Assembly: GCA_022925895.1 (NCBI GenBank) | Contig: JAKSYS010000753.1 | Coordinates: 1 to 27,417, forward strand | DNA: 27,417 nt | Direction: 5' to 3' | Source: Fragilaria crotonensis | Lineage: Eukaryota; Bacillariophyta; Fragilariophyceae; Fragilariales; Fragilariaceae | Shown here: one piece after another, positions 21,310 through 27,417 of the stretch | Position numbering within the stretch: the stretch's first letter is position 1 | How the letters are laid out: every line of letters starts with the position of its first letter | Position numbers and translations under genes: made by a program | The notes under the pieces: generated by a model | The model's database searches: none | What the model saw: the letters and a program-made list of their open reading frames with translations, nothing else | What the model was told of the DNA's origin: nothing

Positions 21310-21797
21310 CACGATAATAGGATATGCTTGTTGTTTGTGATTAGATTGGCTGCTTGGTGAGTTTGTGAGTAATAAGGCGCAGACAAAAAACTTTGATTCT
21401 TTTACCAAAATAAAAAACGGATGGACGTCAAATTGTGGAGGAAGAAAGGGCACAGTCAAACGAGCATAACAACGTCTTTTTCCCTTGTGCAAAGAAACAA
21501 TTCCGTGTTAAAGAATGCAGGCTATCAGAAAAAGAGATACAGAAATACGACCTAGCATAAATCGATGAAGTGGCATTTTTGTATGAAGGTTTGCTACATA
21601 TATCCGTGAACCAAAACTGAGTTTTCAGAAGTCGGGTGACGTTTACATAATTATCCGGATAGAACATCTGTCAATCACAAAACTCCGAAAACCCATGAGA
21701 ACAATGAAAACGTTAAAACTTCCAGTATTTAGTACTAAGGCATAAATAAATAGCAATAATTTTGCCAGTATATGTGAAAATGTTATCAGAACTATTA
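21310..21797. promoter_or_regulatory. TE2 right subterminal region / transposase promoter
   Basis: 488 nt between the transposase start and the right inverted repeat, A+T-rich. It must contain the transposase promoter. I see no gene and no clear copy of the left subterminal ATTCTGATTTCGGA motif. Confidence 0.4.
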
Positions 21798-21822
21798 TTA
21801 AACCTCAGATGTGCCCCCTTAG
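21798..21822 (-). repeat. TE2 right terminal inverted repeat
   Basis: Minus-strand reading starts CTAAGGGGGCAC. It pairs with 10186-10210, 24 of 25 identical, and is followed by the AT duplication at 21823-21824. Confidence 0.93.
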
Positions 21823-21824
21823 AT

Positions 21825-21977
21825 GGAGATGTTGTGAACTTGTCTTTCGTCTTCACAATGGCATCACTTCAGGATCCATCAAGTCTGTTCTTCACATGCC
21901 AGGGAATGATCATGGCATTTCTATTGCGATTTAGATTTGATCCAGCAGCTTCACCTCGCACCATGGCAATCCGGTAA
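21825..21977 (+). pseudogene. TE1 + strand gene, 3' part (split by TE2)
   Basis: 50 codons continuing the gene begun at 9805: GDVVNLSFVFTMASLQDP, then SLFFTCQGMIMAFLLRFRFD and a stop at 21975-21977. It begins on a codon boundary, so deleting TE2 and one AT copy rejoins His127 to Gly with no frame change, giving 177 aa. The last codons overlap antisense to the end of the - strand TE1 gene. I suspect the true 3' ends of both TE1 genes were lost by an internal deletion near 21960. Confidence 0.6.
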
Positions 21978-24707
21978 TTGTTTAGAGCCCTGAGCCACAA
22001 GGTTTTCCGACCTTCATCGATCACACAGAGATCGATAACTTTATCAAGTGAATCGATGACACGGCGTGTTCGGACATTGTCCATAGTGATTGGACCAAGT
22101 TCCTTTTTCTTAGGATCGTAAGGACACATCCATTGGCAGGGGTCATCCTCACTTCCAAGAATTGCTCGATTCATCAAGCTTTCTATGTCGGAAATAAATC
22201 TTGACACTCTTTTGCCTTCCGCCTTCATGTCATTGTACAAACACTTCTTTTTAGCATTCGACAGCCCCTCGATAAAGGCCATTGTCATGAGCTTTATGCC
22301 ATTGCGGTTCTCCATGTGGAGAACACACGGGAGAGTTTGCATTAACACAAAGTATGCACCTTCCCTTACCTCGCCATGGGAGATTTCTTTGCTAAGCCTA
22401 TTGATTGTCGATTCGCCTATCAAAGCATGTCGCAGCATTTCTCGGCGCGTCTCCAAGCTTCCATTTATATCAAGCCCTCGAAGGATAAGTTCGTTTGTTG
22501 TTAGCTGAGAATATGATTGTCGTTGCGTTGCGTTTGTGGGACAAAAATGAATCGACAGCGGGTCACAAGTTGCTTGAGCTTTGAGATGGAACGATGACTT
22601 CGACATCAAAACGAGTCATCCGTGATTCCGCTTGTATCTCCTCAAGTGCCCCTTCCAACATAGATAGAAGCTCTCGTACTTCCTCCTGCATGGACTCAAC
22701 TTGTTCTGGTGTTGCAGTTGGTTTGTGAAAACACATCCACTCGGGATCAGAGGAGTGCTCATTGCACCATCGGATACATGTTGTATTGTTGGGAGTAGCC
22801 AACTCGTCCGATTCAGTTGCACAACAAGTGCAAGGAAGAGTATGTACTTTTGCGGCACCGCCCTTGCAAAGGCCCTTCCACTGGGCCGATAAATCGCAGT
22901 TGGTCATGCAAGAAAATGGCTTAAAGTCCTCCATCTCCTTTGGCATTGTTGTTGTGTCGGAAAGGTCATCGAGAAATTAAAACAATGCCCCAAACTCAGT
23001 AAAGGTCTCCTTCGTTTCCCGCCCCATCATTATTTTCAATGGTATGCACAAATTCCGAGACTGTGCACTCATTGTGAGTGGATCATCTAGTAAGGGTCGC
23101 TTTGTTGAAGGACATCGGGCAGCAAGATCTGTGATCTTGACTCCACCAGCAATAATCGACAAATTTTTGGAGAGGGATGCTCCATCTATCGAAGACGCAA
23201 TAGATAAACTCCTTGTTTTCCCGATATCATCAAGATAGAATGCCTTTGTTATACACAGCATGGACTTTGCAAAGTCAAACTCGATAGACTCACCCTTCGT
23301 TGTTAGATTTGAAGTAAATGGACAAAATTGGCAAGCATACCACTCGACAACACTGGCTATTCTCTTGATCTCAGACTTTGAAGGAATGATGCTGCCTCGG
23401 AACCGCTTCACACCACAGGTCTCAACTCGACGCAAAACATCAATTCCTTCATACGACAGAGTCCCACCTGCCAAATCCATTTCTCGTAAGATGTTGTAGG
23501 GTGTGAAGACGTTTTCCCGAAAGTATTTCCGGGCTAGCTTCAACAAATGTGGCTGGAATGATGCATGATTCCATAACGCGTTTGCAACCAGAACGCCAGT
23601 GCGATTGGAATTCAAGCGTCGATTGTGTCTTCCCGTCACACCCCTGATGGCTTCCAAAACTGCATCTTGATAGGCTGTCGAGTTCTGTTGACTATTGCAA
23701 TTGTTGGTTGCCTTCATCTTGTCGGCACTGACGTCATCTCGCAGTTTCTTTATATCCCGAGCAAGTTTTAGATTCCATTTCTGAAGCATTTGTATCGTTC
23801 CCTTCAATTCCAGAATCAGGTCTGCATTTCGTTCTTCAGGAGACAAAACAGTTGCTGATTGTGCTGGTTGATTGTTGACTAAAGCACTGCAGTTCCCGCC
23901 ATTTCCACCTTGTCTGCTCCTATCAGAACCATTATTACAGTCGGTCGAATTGAAGATATTATGCGTTGTAGCGTTGACAGCATGGCCTTGAGTTGTCGTA
24001 CATTCAGGTACATTCAATGAAGTACTAGTAGTAGTAGTAGTGGCATGACCTTCTTCTTCCTCGAGTTCTAATTCACAGTTGTATGCTGCTACTACTACAC
24101 CATGTTGTCCTTCATGTTCATCGCCCATGATACTTGAACTAACACTGCCATCCTCACTGTCTGAATCCTTGTTGTTTGTAGGAAAAGTTGCTGCTGCTGC
24201 TGCTGCCACCGACTGCCTGCAATAGACTTTGCATAACGTTGTCGGGTGAGAAAATGATTCATGGTTTGCTACACAACCTAGCCGTGCTGACAGTCTAGAT
24301 GACTTTGTAACCTGATCAGGCGGTAGCGAGTCCCACACATCGCAAGGATGACAGAAGAAGAAGCCATTTCCTTGAAACGAAAAGTGGCGGGCAATCCCGT
24401 AGTCGGAACATGTTGGCTTCCTCTTCCCTCTGAGCAGTCGCTCTGTTTTAATTGGAGGAGTCCTTCCCACTCGATTCAGAGTACTGGGCGGAGTGGACAA
24501 TTCTTCTTCTTGCCGTATTTGAGCTCGTGTTTTTCTTGGTGTCCTTTGTGGTGTTGTACTTGTAAAACTGTTGTCAGCGCTGAATTCTCGCATGGACGCT
24601 TGGGTCAACTTCCTCTTCCTCCGTTTCCGTGTCGATTCGTTGCGTGCTGCACGCCCATACGATGCTTCTGTGTAGAAAACATCATGACCCGATCGTGTTT
24701 GGACCAT
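21869..24707 (-). pseudogene. TE1 - strand gene: long diatom repeat protein with stop, frameshift and truncated end
   Basis: From ATG 24707 (MVQTRSGHDVFY) 576 codons run to a TAA at 22979-22977. The same frame continues (FLDDLSDTTTMPKEMEDFKP), so this is a premature stop inside TTTTAATTT. A one-base shift near 22600 leads into CDPLSIHFCPTNATQRQSY and on to 21869. Features: basic N-terminus; a Cys/His cluster FFFCHPCDVW; Asn/Thr low complexity; a coiled coil LILELKGTIQMLQKWNLKLA; IASSIDGASLSKNLSIIAGG; a Cys-rich stretch CTCCATESDELATPNN; RGLDINGSLETRREMLRHAL. I recall close relatives as abundant in diatoms; in them the protein continues well beyond NNYRIAM. Here the last ~25 codons are antisense to the + strand gene, suggesting truncation by an internal deletion. 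Function unknown; a transposase is possible. Confidence 0.68.
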
Positions 24708-25012
24708 GCCACTAGCAGCAAAGACCAACGAAGTGTTGGTTTGGTATGCAGGAGCAGGTGGTGCGACAAAGCAAGAAGAGATGGATAAGACACTGCTGGA
24801 GGGTGATAGCTTTCTTTACTTTGTTGTGAGAGAGTTTTGTGCTGTGCGATTTGCATGCATGGGTACGCCGTGTACGTAAAGATACGAACTACATCGAGAA
24901 TCAAACGCGTATCTTCTTCAACGACCCTCACGTAGAAGATCTGTACGATAAATCTTTTGAAAACCCGGATGTATCAATAAATTAACGATGACTTCAGGAA
25001 CTTGAGTCAAAA

Positions 25013-25136
25013 CCTACTTTTGCACCCAGGCGAGTTATGCGTTTGCCATTGTACTCGTAATGGGAGCTTCCCATACCGTGTAGGAAGCTGTCATTACACG
25101 GGCTAACGCATAACTCGACTCGGTGCAAAACTAAGG
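25013..25136. repeat. 124-nt fold-back (MITE-like) palindrome
   Basis: Inverted arms of about 35 nt: TTTTGCACC then CGAGTTATGCGTT and GCC on the left (from 25013), mirrored by GGC...AACGCATAACTCG...GGTGCAAAA on the right (to 25136), with about six mismatches. The inner part is also partly symmetrical (GAGCTTCC against GGAAGCT). It sits between the start of the TE1 - strand gene and the right TE1 terminus, so it is either a third nested insertion or a TE1 subterminal structure. Confidence 0.75.
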
Positions 25137-25205
25137 CAGGATGCGCTTACTTAAGAAAACGCAATACTTAGAGGTGTTCGCGACCGTTACTGAGCGCGCG
25201 TTTTG

Positions 25206-25231
25206 GGTCATTTCCCCCTTGGTCGCTATTG
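25206..25231 (-). repeat. TE1 right terminal inverted repeat
   Basis: Minus-strand reading CAATAGCGACCAAGGGGG then AAATGACC; inverted partner of 9515-9541. Confidence 0.7.
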
Positions 25232-25266
25232 ATATACTCCGAGTATTAGACAGTATTCATTTGATC

Positions 25267-25320
25267 CAGTACCCCAGAGTGGTCATACTCCGTAACAGAC
25301 GGACGGACTCACGCACGCAC
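25267..25320 (+). repeat. Direct repeat, right copy
   Basis: Begins CAGTACCCCAGAGTGGTCAT and continues through CTCCGTAACAGACG into an ACGGACTCACGCACGC tail. It matches 9392-9445 apart from the 7-nt duplication there. It lies 35 nt outside the right TE1 terminus. Confidence 0.8.
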
Positions 25321-25359
25321 ACAATTAATTTATAATATAGTACTCGAGTACTCGGAGTA

Positions 25360-25370
25360 GGATATATAAT
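25360..25370 (+). promoter_or_regulatory. Probable TATA box of the membrane glycosyltransferase-like gene
   Basis: GGATATATAAT about 135 nt upstream of the chosen ATG at 25505. An earlier in-frame ATG at 25373 lies directly against this TATA-like sequence, which argues that it is not in the transcript. Confidence 0.35.
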
Positions 25371-25504
25371 ACATGGATGGAAATTGTAGGGTTTTAGTCG
25401 GATATTTGTACATACATGTAATTCGAGATTCGAGTCCTTGTACCGGTAATCATTTTCGACTCGACATAATTCCATCCCTTTCAATCCGAAACAGATTCTT
25501 GACG

Positions 25505-26497
25505 ATGAGCACCTCTGACAGTAAAGCGTTGCCCACTGTGACAACCGGAAGTGCTCAAATGAGGTTCCCAATCCGAGCAGCTGCATTGACCTTACTGACA
25601 CTGATTTTGATGGCCTACTATCAAACGTTGGACACTACGTACGATGCCCTTGTAAGAGAATCAAAACCGGTGAATGAGACCTCTTCCGAGTTGACGACTG
25701 TGCCGTTAACGCCTGCTGCTGAATCTGCACACGAGGAAAAAAATCTTGTTGCGTTTGTAGCTCTTGGAACACAATCATCTATTCCAACAGTCCACCACAA
25801 TGTTCATTCGCACTTTATGGGATGGGATTGTGTTGTGTTCGTTCACAAAAATGAGTCCGAAATTTCACCCGATGACATCATGATGAAGGAGATTGGAACC
25901 AAGTGTTCCATTGTCCGACTGCCGGGATTGTATTGGAGTCATTTCCTGATAACTTTAACGCCGGAAATGGCTCAGCAGTACAAATACATTGCGGTTGTAC
26001 TGGATGACCTATTTGCGCCCACGCATGGTGACACTCCTGTCAACACGGTCAAACTTCTTCAACAAATGGAGCAGTATAATCTGTCGTCCATCTCACCAAC
26101 GATCAAGGGTTCCGTATGGCCAGCAACCCTGCCTCAAGAACGTTGTCTGTGGCATGCTCACCAAATTGAAACGTTCTTTCAAATATTCTCTCGAGACTTG
26201 TTCAACTGCTGGCGCTCGTTCATGCACTTTTCAAACTATCAAGGCTGGTGTTTGGATTTATGTTTGGACCAACAGCTCTGCCCTTCGATCAGTAGACTTG
26301 GCGTGGATGCTACGATGATAGCCTATCACATGGGCAACAGTGGGCCAGTGCGTGACTTTGTGCCTGAATCAGCACTGGTTGGGGTCAACCTGCCTGACGT
26401 TATGGATCGGCCAGTCACGTCAGGGGACTTGGCCTTGTGCGAACAACGGAACTGTTCTCTATACGTTCCAAGCTCAACGAAGTTACATTGTGATTAA
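25505..26497 (+). CDS. Type II membrane protein resembling a Golgi glycosyltransferase (DUF707-like)
   Basis: 330 aa from ATG 25505 (MSTSDSKALP). A short basic cytosolic end is followed by one membrane segment at about 25-40 (AALTLLTLILMAYY), a Ser/Thr/Pro stem, and a lumenal domain starting NLVAFVALGTQ. The core has WDCVVFVHKNE, RLPGLYWSHFLITLTPEM, YKYIAVVLDDL with an acidic pair D167-D168, GWCLDLCLDQQLC and GVDATMIAYHMG. A strand-DD pattern followed by a later Trp/Asp segment fits nucleotide-sugar transferases such as DUF707; assignment is tentative. N-glycosylation sequons at N58, N192 and N316 agree with a secretory location. Start choice: the upstream ATG at 25373 would add residues before a clean signal-anchor and abuts a TATA-like element. 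The 3' end may instead splice to 26593. Confidence 0.7.
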   Translation: MSTSDSKALPTVTTGSAQMRFPIRAAALTLLTLILMAYYQTLDTTYDALVRESKPVNETSSELTTVPLTPAAESAHEEKNLVAFVALGTQSSIPTVHHNVHSHFMGWDCVVFVHKNESEISPDDIMMKEIGTKCSIVRLPGLYWSHFLITLTPEMAQQYKYIAVVLDDLFAPTHGDTPVNTVKLLQQMEQYNLSSISPTIKGSVWPATLPQERCLWHAHQIETFFQIFSRDLFNCWRSFMHFSNYQGWCLDLCLDQQLCPSISRLGVDATMIAYHMGNSGPVRDFVPESALVGVNLPDVMDRPVTSGDLALCEQRNCSLYVPSSTKLHCD

Positions 26498-26592
26498 TGC
26501 TATAAACTCATGTGGAAAAAGTGCAACCCACCTCTGTACGCAGGTGCTGTCATGATTTGATTACCTGTGAATGCTCGAAGCCAAAATTCAAG

Positions 26593-26878
26593 TCACATGA
26601 ATGGAAGCACTCCCGCACTTTTTCCGGATCAAGTCGACGGAGAACACAAGAGCATTCCGTCCACAATTCCAATTCGGAATCTTGGTTGTGGCTTCGATGG
26701 ACATGGACGCGAGTGCCTCTCATGAGATCAGTGTCCGATTTGCATTGCAATTTATCACTACCATGCGATTGAGAACGACATTGCAGACCAAAGAAATGCA
26801 GCTCAATTGGAAGGGCTAATAACGGGAGCCATGGGACATGTCAAGACGTTGTATCCGTATGCCCGTGAGACGTTATGA
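26593..26878 (+). pseudogene. Possible downstream exon or gene remnant with one in-frame stop
   Basis: One frame reads HMNGSTPALFPDQVDGEHKS, then IRNLGCGFDGHGRECLS, a TGA at 26723-26725, and on through DQCPICIAIYHYHAIENDIA and ARETL to TGA 26876-26878. The composition is clearly protein-like on both sides of the stop. A GT at 26482 and an AG at 26591-26592 would join it in phase to the preceding gene through a 111-nt intron, similar to the other intron sizes here. If used, the preceding protein would lose its last few residues and gain about 44. The family is not recognised. Confidence 0.4.
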
Positions 26879-27417
26879 GTGACATCGGCGTCCTGATGGT
26901 GCTACTCGTTGTGGACTGTGGCCTGTTAAATAGCATTGTTTGATACTGTAGTTCCATGTTTCATCTCATACAAGTAGAATCGGTATTAGTAACTACTGGA
27001 GTAGTATTTAGTAGTACATGGGTAGTAGCACGTACTACAGTAGTACTTGGAGTTCGCCCGTAGCTTTCTCCAGTGTTGGCGTTCCGAAATTGAAAAACAC
27101 TATGACGTCGCCGACTTCGCTGAGTACGTATAGAGTCCGTGTATGCTACTGGTACTGTGTACGGTATTTCTATCCTGTGAGGAGCAGCCTGAGATTCGTA
27201 GTTAAGGTAATGTGTAATTTAATTTACATAATAATTTATGAAGTCGATTTTTTTAGAAAACTCGATCGGCTCGATTAGTGGGACATCTCTACACAGCCTC
27301 CCTTGCGCCAAACCAACAAACGTCATACCTGTACCACCGGTTCCGTACCTGCTACATGGCCTACCATTCCCATATGTACTACATACTATAGGTATTTGCA
27401 TGACATACAGTATAGGG
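26879..27417. other. Intergenic, GTA/TAC-rich low complexity
   Basis: Between about 26970 and 27050 the sequence is dominated by GTA and TAC steps (GTAGTA, AGTAGTAC, CGTACTAC). The rest is unremarkable and A+T-rich around 27210-27250. No gene seen. Confidence 0.5.

Larger units (their letters stand above)
10186..21822. mobile_element. Inner 11.6-kb Plavaka-type DNA transposon TE2
   Basis: Bounded by 25-bp inverted repeats beginning CTAAGGGGGC and ending GAGGTTTAA, with one mismatch at position 12. Length 11,637 bp with a 2-bp AT duplication. It carries three genes: a - strand spliced gene (12035-10587), a + strand multidomain gene (13311-18252) and a - strand transposase (21309-18391). The first two diverge from a 1.3-kb spacer; the last two converge with 138 nt between stop codons. 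The insertion splits the TE1 + strand gene exactly, so TE2 is younger than TE1. Superfamily assignment rests on the transposase. Confidence 0.93.
9515..25231. mobile_element. Outer DNA transposon TE1 (interrupted by TE2)
   Basis: Bounded by imperfect inverted repeats: CAATAGCGACC at 9515 going right and its reverse complement GGTCGCTATTG ending at 25231, each continuing with a purine-rich run into AAATGACC. Without the inner element and one AT copy the length is about 4,078 bp. It carries a + strand gene (9805 onward) and a - strand gene (24707 to 21869), both damaged. The target duplication is ambiguous. If the ends are at GCGACC, a TA duplication flanks it within a palindromic site (CAATATTG); if the ends are at CAATAG, none is visible. 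I cannot assign a superfamily. The - strand product resembles a protein family I recall, unverified, as highly repeated in diatoms. Confidence 0.65.

Noticed and set aside
21310-21492. Open frame of 61 codons before the transposase ATG
   Set aside because: It starts at TTG, and the zinc finger begins right after the ATG at 21309.
10186-21822. Integrated giant virus, virophage or Maverick/Polinton
   Set aside because: No capsid, packaging ATPase, DNA polymerase B or integrase frame; short inverted repeats plus a Plavaka-type transposase fit a DNA transposon.
25373-25504. Earlier in-frame ATG of the glycosyltransferase-like gene
   Set aside because: It adjoins a TATA-like sequence and would put 44 unrelated residues before a good signal-anchor.
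1-27417. tRNA, rRNA or CRISPR array
   Set aside because: No cloverleaf-like conserved boxes, ribosomal segments or regularly spaced repeats were recognised by eye.

Overview
The window looks like nuclear DNA of a diatom, probably pennate (inference). Evidence: short GT-AG introns with GTACGT-type donors (63, 110 and 218 nt), a plastid precursor with a signal peptide followed by an Ala-Phe-Pro junction (the ASAFAP-type leader of secondary red plastids), a eukaryotic ATP-dependent DNA ligase I, GTAC-rich intergenic DNA, and several protein families that I recall, unverified, as highly repeated in diatom genomes.

Layout. 197-3621 (-): large predicted ATPase with a P-loop and a helical-repeat tail, whose frame is broken three times within 180 nt. 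3622-5878: gene-poor, with a 7-nt tandem repeat and decayed coding remnants. 5879-8386 (+): DNA ligase I with an unusual N-terminal UBA-like segment. 8439-9199 (-): two-exon plastid NTF2-like (DUF2358-type) protein, convergent with the ligase and 52 nt from it. 9515-25231: nested transposons. 25505-26497 (+): single-pass membrane protein resembling a glycosyltransferase, followed by a possible further exon. 26879-27417: no gene seen.

Nested transposons. The outer element (TE1, about 4.1 kb once the insertion is removed) has imperfect 26-27 nt terminal inverted repeats at 9515 and 25231. It carries a short + strand gene and a long - strand gene. It is interrupted by an 11,637-bp inner element (TE2, 10186-21822) with 25-bp terminal inverted repeats (24 of 25 identical) and a 2-bp AT target duplication. 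Removing TE2 plus one AT copy joins the two halves of the TE1 + strand gene in frame, so both boundaries are fixed to the base.

TE2 carries three genes: an intact 972-aa Plavaka-type (CACTA/KDZ-related) transposase (-); a very large + strand gene of about 1,645 codons whose product appears to combine a GNAT-like region, an Ulp1/SENP-like (C48) cysteine protease and a second papain-like cysteine protease; and a three-exon - strand gene of unknown function. A mobile element carrying its own SUMO/ubiquitin-protease-like and acetyltransferase-like functions is the most interesting system here. The large gene has ten single-base frame breaks, almost all in homopolymers and nine of them within 1.1 kb, so its integrity must be settled by resequencing.
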